A DNA stretch of 64,000 nt, taken from positions 1 through 64,000 of the forward strand of contig CAYJGZ010000009.1 in assembly GCA_964370045.1 (NCBI GenBank), in the 5' to 3' direction. Positions 53,373 through 61,808 of the stretch are shown piece by piece; the first letter of the stretch is position 1; each line of letters starts with the position of its first letter. This stretch comes from JAAYCI01 sp964370045. GTDB taxonomy: Bacteria > Bacillota > Clostridia > Oscillospirales > Ruminococcaceae. Both the position numbers and the translations under genes were made by a program. The notes beneath the pieces were generated by a model, which worked only from the letters and a program-made list of their open reading frames with translations, did no database searches and was not told where the DNA came from.

Positions 53373-56222
53373 ATGAAAAATAAATTAGTGCTGGAGACAC
53401 TGCGTACCATAAGGCGCTCCATCGGCAAATACTTGATGCTCATGCTTATTGTGCTACTTGGTGTTGCGTTTTTTTCGGGGATGCTCTCCATTTCGGACGC
53501 CATGGGGCAGAGCGTGGACAAATACACCGATAAAACGAATTTTTTAGACTTTCATGTATACTCAAACTATGGGTTTGATGCGGCAGACGTGGATGCGGTG
53601 AACGCACTGGATGACGACTTTACCGCACAGGGCGGAAACTTCATCGACGCAGAGGGCGTTTGTGAGGATGAAAGCTATGTGTTTCGGGTAGAATCCTACA
53701 GCGAAGAAGACAGCCTAAATCAGCTGACACTCACACAGGGAAGATACCCCGAAAGCCCAGACGAAGCGCTTGCGGAAGTATCCAGCAACCTGTACACAGT
53801 GCCCGAAATAGGGCAGACTGTGCGGATTGAAAGGGCGAACGAAGAGCTGGGTGATGTGCTCGCTTATACAGAATTTACTATAGTGGGTGTGGTCACCACG
53901 CCTAATTTTATGAGCTTTGAAAAAGGCACAAGCACGCTGGACAACCTTATGTTGGACACGTTTTTGTACGTTCCCGAGCAGGCATTTGCGGCGGATTATT
54001 ACAGCGTGATGTATGTTCAGAGCACTGCTGCAAAGCAGCTGGACTCATTTGATGCCGCTTACACACAGCAAATCGAGAGCGATGAAGAAACCTTAGAGAG
54101 CCTTGCCGCAACACAGCAGCTTGTGCGTGCGGAGGAGATAAAAGGCGAAGCGCAGGAGGAATATGACGAGGGGCTTGCGGACTACACCCGGGCGCTTGAA
54201 GATTTCAATGAGGAAATAGCAAACGCACAGGATGAGATAGACGCAGGGTATGAGGAGCTTGAAGCCGCACAGGTGGACATTGACGCCGCCATACAGCAGC
54301 TTGAGGCCGCAAGAGCGCCGCTGAGTGCGCTTGTGGCGAGCGGTGCGGCGGACGCACAAACCACAGCGACGCTTGACGGAATACAGGCGCAGCTGTATGC
54401 ACTTGAGCAAAATGAACAGGAGCTGGATACTTCACGAGAGGAGCTTGAGCAGGCGCAGGACGAGCTAAACGAAAGCCGCACCGAGGGCGAAACCGAGCTT
54501 AACGATGCAAAAGCAGAGCTTCTCGATGCGCAGGCGGAAATTGAGGAGCTAAGCGAGGGCGAGTGGACTATTCTCTCACGGGATATGCACTATTCCATGG
54601 CGTCGTACAGCGACACCGTCACCCAAATGCAGGTGATAGGCCTTATTTTCCCTGTGTTCTTTTTCCTCGTTGCAGCACTTGTTTGCCTCACCACCATGAC
54701 GAGAATGGTGGACGAACAAAGGGGGCAGATAGGCGTACTGCGTGCGCTTGGGTATAGCCGCCTTGCGTGTGCATCCAAGTATATTGTGTACGCACTCAGC
54801 GCCACCGTTTTCGGCGGTGCGATAGGCTCTGTGCTGGGTGTTTTGGTGTTCCCACCCATTATCTACTCCACATGGGGCATGATGTACAACCTGCCCCCCA
54901 TAGACTACGACCTACCGATACTTATCATGCTGTTCGCCATACTGATATTTGCGGTGGTGATGGGGCTTACCACATTTAGCGCCATACGCATTGAGACCTC
55001 ACAAGTTGCAAGTAACCTTATGAGGCCAAAAGCACCCCCCGCAGGCAAAAAGGTATTTTTGGAGAAAATCCCGTTTTTGTGGAAAAGGTTTTCCTTCAAC
55101 GCAAAGGTGACAGCCCGCAACATAATACGCTACAAAAAGAGATTTTTCATGACAATCACCGGCATAGCGGGATGCACCTGCCTGCTTGTCAGCGGCTTTG
55201 GAATGAGAGGCTCCATAGGCAATATTGCCCAGCTGCAGTACGATGAGCTTACGCTGTACAGCGGCACTGTATCCATCACGGAAGAGGCCACAGCAGAGCA
55301 GTTTGAGCAGGCCTTATCCACCGCAAATTCACTGGGCGAGGACACGGTAGCGGTAGGCCTTTCCAGCTATTCTGCGCAGACAAGCCATGGGGAAGAGGAG
55401 CTTGTTGCGTTTGTGAATGTGTACGAAAATGACGAACAGATGAAAGAGATGAACATTGTCAGACAGCGAGGCAGTGAGGAGGAATTTGCGCTCGGTGACA
55501 GCGCTGTGCTCATAAGCGAAAAAATGGCCGAGCTTTTAGGCGCAAAAGCAGGGGATACAATCACGCTGGAGAGCAAAGACGGCAAAACCGCCTCGGCCCA
55601 AGTGGGCGGTGTGTTTGAGCGGTACATTCAGCATGAAGTCTACATAAGCGAGCAGTATTATGAGACACTTTTTGACGAAGTGCCCATGGGCAACGCAGTT
55701 CAGCTGAAAAGCGGCCTTGGCGAGGAGGAGATACGCCAAAGCATCATGTCGCTCGAGGGCGTGGGCGGCATCACCTTTAACACGGGCATCGTGTCCGGCT
55801 TTGATAGCATTGTAAACGGCATGGACCTTGTGGTTATTGTTATTATTGTATCCGCTGCAGCGCTCGCCTTTGTGGTGCTGGGCAACCTTGCGAATATAAA
55901 TATAAGCGAGCGCAAGCGGGAAATAGCAACACTGAAAGTGCTTGGCTTTAGGCACAAGGAGACAAAAAACTATATCTTCAACGAAAGCATCGTGCTCACG
56001 CTGTTCGGCTCTTTGTTTGGGGCCGTGCTGGGGCTGTTTGCGCACAACTTCATCATCACACAGGTCGAGATGGACTTTGTTATGTTCGGGCGAGTTGCCT
56101 CCATAGACAGCATATTGTACTCGGTGCTGTTGACGTTTGTATTCTCTATTTTCATCAATAGGTTTATGCTCTCAAAACTCAAACACATAAACATGATAGA
56201 GTCGCTAAAAAGTGTAGAGTAG
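53373..56222 (+). CDS. FtsX-like ABC permease with large extracellular coiled coil
   Basis: A 949-residue membrane protein. An N-terminal membrane helix is followed by an extracellular domain (residues 45-245) and then a Glu/Ala/Leu-rich coiled coil (about 249-395). Next come an FtsX block with three helices (about 420-545), a second extracellular domain and a final FtsX block. This duplicated layout resembles MacB-like exporters of Gram-positive bacteria that act in antimicrobial-peptide resistance. The substrate is unknown. Coupling with the preceding ATPase gene and the following TetR gene suggests inducible export. Confidence 0.9.
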   Translation: MKNKLVLETLRTIRRSIGKYLMLMLIVLLGVAFFSGMLSISDAMGQSVDKYTDKTNFLDFHVYSNYGFDAADVDAVNALDDDFTAQGGNFIDAEGVCEDESYVFRVESYSEEDSLNQLTLTQGRYPESPDEALAEVSSNLYTVPEIGQTVRIERANEELGDVLAYTEFTIVGVVTTPNFMSFEKGTSTLDNLMLDTFLYVPEQAFAADYYSVMYVQSTAAKQLDSFDAAYTQQIESDEETLESLAATQQLVRAEEIKGEAQEEYDEGLADYTRALEDFNEEIANAQDEIDAGYEELEAAQVDIDAAIQQLEAARAPLSALVASGAADAQTTATLDGIQAQLYALEQNEQELDTSREELEQAQDELNESRTEGETELNDAKAELLDAQAEIEELSEGEWTILSRDMHYSMASYSDTVTQMQVIGLIFPVFFFLVAALVCLTTMTRMVDEQRGQIGVLRALGYSRLACASKYIVYALSATVFGGAIGSVLGVLVFPPIIYSTWGMMYNLPPIDYDLPILIMLFAILIFAVVMGLTTFSAIRIETSQVASNLMRPKAPPAGKKVFLEKIPFLWKRFSFNAKVTARNIIRYKKRFFMTITGIAGCTCLLVSGFGMRGSIGNIAQLQYDELTLYSGTVSITEEATAEQFEQALSTANSLGEDTVAVGLSSYSAQTSHGEEELVAFVNVYENDEQMKEMNIVRQRGSEEEFALGDSAVLISEKMAELLGAKAGDTITLESKDGKTASAQVGGVFERYIQHEVYISEQYYETLFDEVPMGNAVQLKSGLGEEEIRQSIMSLEGVGGITFNTGIVSGFDSIVNGMDLVVIVIIVSAAALAFVVLGNLANINISERKREIATLKVLGFRHKETKNYIFNESIVLTLFGSLFGAVLGLFAHNFIITQVEMDFVMFGRVASIDSILYSVLLTFVFSIFINRFMLSKLKHINMIESLKSVE

Positions 56223-56236
56223 GAAAGGTGTTTATA

Positions 56237-56884
56237 ATGGCACAAGTATTAAAAAATTCACGTCGTGATAAAATTATTTCTTCTGCTAAAGAAGAGTTTT
56301 TGGCAAACGGAATTCCCGCCACCTCCATGCGGGCCATTGCACGTAGGGCGGGCATGGCACCGGGAAATATTTACCGCTACTTCGATAGCAAAGAGGAAAT
56401 AGTAAGCACTATTTTGGAGCCTGTTTTTGCGCGTCTGAACAGCATAACATATATGTTGTCGGAGAAAGGCCCGCATTTTTCGCAAGCATTTATGTCTGCG
56501 GAAGTACTCGCAAGCAATCCGACACCTATTGTCATGAGTGAGGAAAAGCTGAGAGAGATTTTGTCATTTGTGGCGGATACCATAGTAGACATGCAGGAGC
56601 AATATCGTAGCGAGACGCTACTGCTTGTGCATTCGGACGAGATAAGCGACTCTCTTAAAGAATGGCTTTTGGGAATTATAATGCAGCTATTGGAAGCCTC
56701 TCATTCACTGCTTGCAAAGGATAAAACAGAGATTGAAATGATTTGCCGCATGGTCTCCACGTCTATCTTCACCGGGATGCGTGAGGGGATAAGATATAAG
56801 TACAGCAGTGACATGGACAAGGAAGGCTTTAGAAGCGTTTTAAGGTTTTTCCTGTTGCAGAGTATTATGCTGTTGAAGTATTAA
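56237..56884 (+). CDS. TetR/AcrR family transcriptional regulator
   Basis: A 215-residue regulator: the N-terminal HTH has FLANGIPATSMRAIARRAG and GNIYRYFDSKEE, and the C-terminal helical domain would bind the inducer. It starts 15 bases after the permease stop and probably represses its own operon through the palindrome at 52629-52656. Start ATG 56237 has GGAAAGG upstream; in-frame GTG 56228 is an alternative. The inducer is unknown. Confidence 0.88.
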   Translation: MAQVLKNSRRDKIISSAKEEFLANGIPATSMRAIARRAGMAPGNIYRYFDSKEEIVSTILEPVFARLNSITYMLSEKGPHFSQAFMSAEVLASNPTPIVMSEEKLREILSFVADTIVDMQEQYRSETLLLVHSDEISDSLKEWLLGIIMQLLEASHSLLAKDKTEIEMICRMVSTSIFTGMREGIRYKYSSDMDKEGFRSVLRFFLLQSIMLLKY

Positions 56885-56972
56885 GCTGCAGATACTTTGT
56901 GTAAGTATAGCTTTTGCAAAAAAATATCAAATCACCTTGACATCATGCTTTGCGTATTGTATACTATGTTCA

Positions 56973-56988
56973 GTTAGTTGTTGCTAAC
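56973..56988. promoter_or_regulatory. Operator-like inverted repeat 1
   Basis: GTTAGTTGTTGCTAAC, immediately downstream of the -10 box at 56960-56965, where a bound repressor would block initiation. Confidence 0.55.
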
Positions 56989-57043
56989 ATATCCGCCTAC
57001 TGCATTCCCCCCAAGGCATAGGCGGATATATTATGACTGACAA

Positions 57044-57059
57044 GTTAGTATTTGCTAAC
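57044..57059. promoter_or_regulatory. Operator-like inverted repeat 2
   Basis: GTTAGTATTTGCTAAC, same arms as repeat 1. Confidence 0.55.
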
Positions 57060-57141
57060 TATCTGCAAACACTACCTTCGCTTATGCGATGTGTGTTATA
57101 TATGCCGGCAAAAACTTTGTAACGGCAAGTCACTTACATGT

Positions 57142-57157
57142 GTTACCTTTTGCTAAC
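57142..57157. promoter_or_regulatory. Operator-like inverted repeat 3
   Basis: GTTACCTTTTGCTAAC, one arm position changed, 25 bases before the DUF2325 start. Confidence 0.5.
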
Positions 57158-57181
57158 ACATGTACACGGAAGGAGACTCTT

Positions 57182-57457
57182 ATGAGTGTTGTAATAGTAG
57201 GCGGAAACGAATGTATGGAGCGCAGGTATCTTGACACTTGCAAGGAATACGGCTGTAAGGCGAAGATATTCACAAAACTTAGGGGCGATGTGCGGGGCAA
57301 GTTCGGCTCTCCCGACATGGTGATACTTTTTACAAACACCGTTTCGCACAAGCTTGTGGCCTGTGCCAACTGCGAGGCAAAGCGCTGCAAAGCAAGAGTG
57401 GAGCGCTGCCACTCCAGCTCCCTGTCTGCGCTTAAAGGCATTCTTGAGGCAATGTAG
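57182..57457 (+). CDS. DUF2325 domain protein
   Basis: A 91-residue protein of the DUF2325 family: SVVIVGGNECMERRY at the N-terminus, DMVILFTNTVSHKL in the middle, and a cysteine-rich ending (CANCEAKRCKARVERC). Function is unknown; in Clostridia the family often neighbours iron uptake, flavodoxin or metal ATPase genes. ATG 57182 follows GGAAGGAG. The longer frame to 57089 runs across operator 3 and is not coding. It ends one base before the DUF3793 gene. Confidence 0.85.
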   Translation: MSVVIVGGNECMERRYLDTCKEYGCKAKIFTKLRGDVRGKFGSPDMVILFTNTVSHKLVACANCEAKRCKARVERCHSSSLSALKGILEAM

Positions 57458-57458
57458 T

Positions 57459-58028
57459 ATGCACATTGAAAAAAGCTTGATTGAGCACTGCTCGCCCACG
57501 CTGGCAGGCCTGAAAACCGCAAGTCTATTCAGGGCGGAGTATGATGACGAGGCCAAGCTGTATGAAGAGGTGCAGCTTATAGGCGAAAAGCTTGCAAGCA
57601 AAGGAATAGTGCTTATAATTCTTAAAAAGATGCAAAATACCGCACTTATTTATGTGTGCAGGGAGAGCATGCTTAGGCGAGACATTATGTGCGCACACAG
57701 CAGGCGCATACTAAAGCGTTACGGCTACGAGGGGCTGAACACCACACAGGCGATTCAAAGACTTTCGGACAGGCTGTGCCGCTACGATGAGTTTCCGCAT
57801 GAGATTGGCCTGTTTTTGGGCTATCCTCCCGAGGATGTGGAGGGCTTTATCTGCAACAAAGGGCAGAACTGTAACCTGTGTGGATACTGGAAGGTGTACG
57901 GCGAGGCAAGCGAAGCACTGGCGAAGTTTGCGGCGTACGACAAGTGCAAGATGCTTTACAAGAAGTTGTGGGCAGAGGGCAGAGATATTTTGCGGCTTAC
58001 TGTAAAAAAACAGCCTATTGCCGCCTAA
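57459..58028 (+). CDS. DUF3793 domain protein
   Basis: A 189-residue member of DUF3793: SLIEHCSPTLAGLKTASLF at the N-terminus, FPHEIGLFLGYPPEDVEGF in the C-terminal half, and a conserved cysteine group (FICNKGQNCNLCGYWKVYG). Function is unknown; the cysteines could bind a metal or Fe-S centre. It starts one base after DUF2325 ends, so the two are co-translated. Family B copy 2 begins 10 bases after its stop. Confidence 0.85.
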   Translation: MHIEKSLIEHCSPTLAGLKTASLFRAEYDDEAKLYEEVQLIGEKLASKGIVLIILKKMQNTALIYVCRESMLRRDIMCAHSRRILKRYGYEGLNTTQAIQRLSDRLCRYDEFPHEIGLFLGYPPEDVEGFICNKGQNCNLCGYWKVYGEASEALAKFAAYDKCKMLYKKLWAEGRDILRLTVKKQPIAA

Positions 58029-58038
58029 TATAGCTTAT

Positions 58039-58197
58039 ATAGTGTGGACATGAGTTGAAACGCAGGGATTTTGAGCGATTTTTTCGCAAGACACGGCGGA
58101 AAAACGATGCACTCCTCTATGGAATGTGAGTTTCGACAACAACGTATGGTGGAAAAATTGCCAAAATAACTCGGCTGAACACTCGTATCCACACTAT
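58039..58197 (-). repeat. Family B element, copy 2
   Basis: 159 bp between DUF3793 and flavodoxin, beginning ATAGTGTGGACA and ending with TCCACACTAT. In reverse complement it matches copy 1 over its entire length, and its right end matches the fragment after larB. Confidence 0.88.
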
Positions 58198-58232
58198 TTA
58201 GGTCAAATTCAACATAAAAGGAGATTTTCATT

Positions 58233-58643
58233 ATGAGCAAGGTAGCGGTAGTTTATTGGAGCGGTACAGGAAACACGGAAATCATGGCTAACTGTATCGC
58301 CGAAGGTGCTAAATCCAAAGGTGCTGAGGTTGATGTAATGACATCCGCCAACTTCAAAAAGGATATGGTGGCAGGGTACGATGCCATCGCTCTGGGATGC
58401 CCCTCGATGGGAGCAGAGGTTTTGGAGGAAGATGAATTCCAACCCATGTGGGATGACATTAAGGACAGCCTTGCGGACAAAAACGTCCTCTTGTTCGGCT
58501 CTTACGGGTGGGGCGACGGCGAATGGATGAGAAACTGGGAAGCAGAAACTACCGCAAAAACAGTGCAAACGCACATGTGCAACGAGACCCCCGACGATGC
58601 CGCACAGGCAGAGTGCAAGGAAGTGGGCGAAAAGCTGGCATAG
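58233..58643 (+). CDS. Flavodoxin
   Basis: A 136-residue short-chain flavodoxin: the FMN phosphate loop WSGTGNTE, the second loop GCPSMGAE, and GSYGWGDGEWM contacting the isoalloxazine. It is a low-potential electron carrier that replaces ferredoxin when iron is scarce. Its place in the DUF2325-DUF3793 cluster is typical for Clostridia and agrees with metal-dependent control. ATG 58233 follows AAGGAG. The repeat lies in the gap before it, so an own promoter is possible. Confidence 0.92.
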   Translation: MSKVAVVYWSGTGNTEIMANCIAEGAKSKGAEVDVMTSANFKKDMVAGYDAIALGCPSMGAEVLEEDEFQPMWDDIKDSLADKNVLLFGSYGWGDGEWMRNWEAETTAKTVQTHMCNETPDDAAQAECKEVGEKLA

Positions 58644-58740
58644 CCTATAGGCTCATAAAGTAGTGTCATGCAGATAAATTGGTGGTACGTAGATAGAAAC
58701 CGCACAGTTTTGTGTTTTTTACAAGCTGTGCGGATGTTTT

Positions 58741-58840
58741 GGGTGTGTGCAAATGTGGCGATTTGGCTTTTTGCTGTATTCTCTGCCGCAAGCGGGGGAG
58801 GATACAGTGTATTCTAAATCACATTTATGTGTGCCCACTT
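58741..58840 (-). repeat. Family A palindromic element, copy 5 (degenerate)
   Basis: 100 bp in the inverted orientation. GGGTGTGTGCAAATGTGG and GCGATTTGGCTTTTTGCT match one end; GTATTCTAAATCACAT with GTGTGCCCACT matches the other. About 20 bases next to the central stem are missing and the stem is partly decayed. Confidence 0.7.
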
Positions 58841-58927
58841 TCGGATATTTTATTGCTTATGCCTTAAAATTAGTTGTGGTAAGGCGCCTGAAATATTTGT
58901 GCAAGTATCTATTTCGAGCGCTTTTTA

Positions 58928-58956
58928 TTGAAAGAGCGACAAAGATTTGTTATTAT
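58928..58956 (+). promoter_or_regulatory. Candidate promoter of the DUF6110 gene
   Basis: TTGAAA, 17 bases, TATTAT; GGAGG and the ATG follow at about 20 and 33 bases. Confidence 0.5.
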
Positions 58957-58988
58957 TATGTCAAGAAAAATCTATGGAGGTATTATTT

Positions 58989-59249
58989 ATGTTGCGTTGG
59001 ATGACAAAAGAAAAAAACTTGATTTTTGTGGCGGGTGCAGCCACCGGGCTTGCCGTTTTGGGCTTGCTCAAAACCAAAAAAGCTCGCAAGCTTGCCGTAA
59101 AGGGTGTGGCAAACGGAATCATGCTAAAGGACCGTGTGCTTGAGGGTGTCTCAAACATCCGCGAGGAAGCGGGCGATATTTGTGAGCAGGCAAAGGCTAT
59201 GGCCAAGAGTGAGTGCGAGGAAACTTGCGAGTGTGAAAAAGAGGCGTAA
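58989..59249 (+). CDS. DUF6110 family membrane-anchored protein with Cys-rich tail
   Basis: An 86-residue protein: one N-terminal membrane helix (NLIFVAGAATGLAVLGLL), a basic stop-transfer (KTKKARK), an amphipathic helix, and a C-terminal acidic tail with Cys-X3-Cys-X-Cys. The pattern matches the DUF6110 family, usually found beside a metal P-type ATPase as here. The tail could hand metal to, or take it from, the ATPase at 59459; that is inference. ATG 58989 has GGAGG 9 bases upstream. Confidence 0.75.
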   Translation: MLRWMTKEKNLIFVAGAATGLAVLGLLKTKKARKLAVKGVANGIMLKDRVLEGVSNIREEAGDICEQAKAMAKSECEETCECEKEA

Positions 59250-59458
59250 TCACAGTGGTGTATGCGCTGTGTTGTTAAGCCGCTTGCCATAGTTACTTTG
59301 TGAAAAATAATAGAGTGCGGTGGGTTTTGTAGTATTTGCCGCAAAGCCCCCGACTTTGTTGTGCAAAGCTTTCGTGTGGGTGCGTGTTTTACACACGATA
59401 GGGTGTGTGGACTTTACCGCATAGCCACTTTTGGGTCGGGATTTAAGGAGATACTTTT

Positions 59459-61594
59459 ATGAAATATCACATAGTATGTGATGCGCCCTTTCGACTTAGG
59501 GTACGTTTTGGCAAATATATCCTAACGAGGGAGCAGTGCTACGGCTTGTCCGAACTGCTCCTTTCTTTTGAGGGTGTCACGGATGTTTCGGCAAACATGC
59601 TGAATGGCTCGGTGCTTGTGCAGTACAGTGATGCCAAGGCGAGAGACCTTGTGCTGAAAAAGCTGTCATGTATGCGTATTGCGGACATAAAGGACGGGCA
59701 GCCCACCGAAGAACAGCGGGCAAAGCTTTTGGAAAGCGGCATAAAAAAACGCATTGCTTTACATTGCATCGCCCATTTGGCACGGAGCATGTTCATGCCC
59801 ACAAAGGTGCACATGGTTTATACCATGGTTCGTTCAATTCCCTATATAGTGGGGGGACTTCGTGCGCTCGCTGAAAAAAAGATAAGCGTGGAGGTTTTGG
59901 ATGCCACGGCAATAGGGGCATCGCTGCTATCTGGATACTACAAAACTGCCTCATCCACAATGTTTTTGCTGGGGCTTTCGGACCTGCTTTTGGAGTACTC
60001 CAACCTGCGTGCTAAAAATGCGCTTGCGCAAAGCCTTGCAATCACGGTGGATAGCGTATGGCTTGTAAAGGACGGCGTGGAGATAGAGGTTGCACTTGGC
60101 GATATTGCGCTGGGCGATGTGGTGCGCATACGCAAGGGAAGCCTCATTCCGCTGGACGGCACTATTGTTAGCGGCAATGCGCTGATAAACGAGGCTACCA
60201 TGACGGGCGAGGCCATGCCTGCGCACAAGGGTGTGGATGCTACGGTGTTTGCAGGCACAGTGATAGAGGACGGCGAAATTGATGTGTCGGTGATGAGCCT
60301 GCAAAACGACTCTCGCATATCCAAAATTATAAGCTTAATCGACAGCGGTGAGAGGGATAAAGCGGCGGTGCAGGGGCGTGCGGAGCGCCTTGCGGATGAT
60401 ATTGTGCCGGTGAGTTTTGGGCTGTTTTTACTGACACTGGTGTTGACCCGTCGCCTGTCACGGGCATTGTCGGTGCTCATGGTGGATTTTTCCTGCGCCA
60501 TAAAGCTGACAACACCCATCACCATAATCTCTGCGCTGAAAGAGAGTGTTAACCGTGGAGTGCTTGTGAAGGGCGGCAGGTACCTTGAGGTTATGTCGCA
60601 GGTGGACACGGTGGTGTTTGACAAGACGGGAACACTCACAAACGCAACGCCCAAAGTTTCAAAGGTGATTTCGCTGCACGAGGATTACTCAAAGGAAAAG
60701 GTGCTTAAAATAGCCGCCTGCCTTGAGGAACATTTTCCGCACAGTGTGGCCTCCTCTATTGTGAATGAGGCAAAAAAGACGGGCATTCACCATCCCGAAA
60801 AGCACGGCAAGGTGAAGTATATTGTTGCGCACGGCATTGCGAGTGTTTACAACGATAAGCATTCAATTATAGGCAGCAGGCACTTTGTGTTTGAGGACGA
60901 GGGTGTTGCCCGTCCCACCGATGAAAAAATGCGGTGGATTCAACAGCAGATAGGTAGCGATAGCGCGGTTTTTCTTGCGGTGGATAGCGAGCTGATAGGT
61001 GTGATATGCGTAAACGACCCACCACGAGCAGACGCTAAGGCGAGCATAGATTTACTGCGCAAAGAGGGCATCAAAAACATTTACATGATTACGGGGGACA
61101 CCGAGGGTAGCGCAAAATATATAAGTGAGCTGCTTGGGATAGACGCATACTACGCATCGGTGCTGCCGGATGGCAAGGCGAAAATAATCGAACAGCTGAA
61201 GGCGGAAGGCAAGACTATTCTCATGGTGGGAGACGGCGTAAATGACACACCTGCGCTTAGTGTTGCGGATGTATCGCTGACACTAAACGGCTCATCCGAC
61301 ATAGCACGGGAGGTAGCGGACATATCGGTGCTTTCCTCCGAGCTTGTTAAGATAGTGCAAGTGCGGCGTATTGCGCAAAAGCTGATGGACAAAATACACA
61401 AGCAGTATGGCATTATACTTTCGTTCAATACTGCTTTGATTGTCTTGGGATTGGTCGGTGCTATCACGGCGGGCACGTCCGCTCTTTTGCACAATGCGTC
61501 AACTATGGCGCTTACAGTTGCATCAACAAGGCCGATGGTACGACAGAATGATATGGGGAAAATATCGGAGGTGTGTGATAATGAAAAAGCATAA
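59459..61594 (+). CDS. P1B-type metal-transporting ATPase with atypical membrane motif
   Basis: A 711-residue P-type ATPase: a degenerate heavy-metal-associated-like N-terminus without CXXC (residues 1-75), TGEA actuator loop, phosphorylation site DKTGTLT (Asp388), HFPHSVA (the P1B His-Pro motif), and GDGVNDTPAL. In the ion-binding helix the usual Cys-Pro-Cys is replaced by Phe344-Ser345-Cys346, followed by AIKLTTP, so it is unlike Cu or Zn/Cd exporters and the metal is unclear. It is flanked by the DUF6110 protein and a 26-residue membrane peptide; MntP follows on the other strand. Confidence 0.88.
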   Translation: MKYHIVCDAPFRLRVRFGKYILTREQCYGLSELLLSFEGVTDVSANMLNGSVLVQYSDAKARDLVLKKLSCMRIADIKDGQPTEEQRAKLLESGIKKRIALHCIAHLARSMFMPTKVHMVYTMVRSIPYIVGGLRALAEKKISVEVLDATAIGASLLSGYYKTASSTMFLLGLSDLLLEYSNLRAKNALAQSLAITVDSVWLVKDGVEIEVALGDIALGDVVRIRKGSLIPLDGTIVSGNALINEATMTGEAMPAHKGVDATVFAGTVIEDGEIDVSVMSLQNDSRISKIISLIDSGERDKAAVQGRAERLADDIVPVSFGLFLLTLVLTRRLSRALSVLMVDFSCAIKLTTPITIISALKESVNRGVLVKGGRYLEVMSQVDTVVFDKTGTLTNATPKVSKVISLHEDYSKEKVLKIAACLEEHFPHSVASSIVNEAKKTGIHHPEKHGKVKYIVAHGIASVYNDKHSIIGSRHFVFEDEGVARPTDEKMRWIQQQIGSDSAVFLAVDSELIGVICVNDPPRADAKASIDLLRKEGIKNIYMITGDTEGSAKYISELLGIDAYYASVLPDGKAKIIEQLKAEGKTILMVGDGVNDTPALSVADVSLTLNGSSDIAREVADISVLSSELVKIVQVRRIAQKLMDKIHKQYGIILSFNTALIVLGLVGAITAGTSALLHNASTMALTVASTRPMVRQNDMGKISEVCDNEKA

Positions 61595-61661
61595 AATATG
61601 GGGATATATCGCACTGTTTGCGATGGTTATGTGCATTTTCACAGGATATAAACATAAGTAG
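61581..61661 (+). CDS. Predicted 26-residue membrane microprotein
   Basis: An ATG at 61581 with GGAGG 9 bases upstream begins a 26-residue frame that overlaps the end of the ATPase gene by 14 bases in another frame. The product has a basic N-terminus (MKKHK), one hydrophobic helix (IWGYIALFAMVMCIFTGY) and a KHK tail. Strong ribosome site, gene overlap and a terminator directly after it suggest it is real and co-translated, perhaps a regulator or subunit of the pump. It is below normal annotation size; no homologue search was possible. Confidence 0.55.
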   Translation: MKKHKIWGYIALFAMVMCIFTGYKHK

Positions 61662-61669
61662 CGCATATC

Positions 61670-61711
61670 AAAAACCGCCATGCCAAACTTTGCGTTTGGC
61701 ATGGCGGTTTT
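61670..61711 (+). terminator. Intrinsic terminator
   Basis: AAAACCGCCATGCCAAAC pairs with GTTTGGCATGGCGGTTTT, 8 bases after the microprotein stop; it can act in both directions. Confidence 0.88.
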
Positions 61712-61808
61712 ACGTGATGAATAATATTACGGGCTTTAGATGACTGTGAGCGACATGCTTAAAGTAAGTCATATTCGCTTACGTACATAGCGTGGTGTGT
61801 ATGTTTTT

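Larger units (their letters stand above)
56885..57181. promoter_or_regulatory. Regulatory region of the DUF2325 operon with three operator-like sites
   Basis: It holds a strong promoter (TTGACA 56937-56942, 17 bases, TATACT 56960-56965). It also holds three 16-bp inverted repeats of the form GTTA(G/C)-N6-CTAAC, at 56973-56988, 57044-57059 and 57142-57157. Between the first two lies a hairpin with arms ATATCCGCCTA/TAGGCGGATAT. Such repeats resemble DtxR- or Fur-type metal-repressor sites, but the regulator is not identified. Confidence 0.65.
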
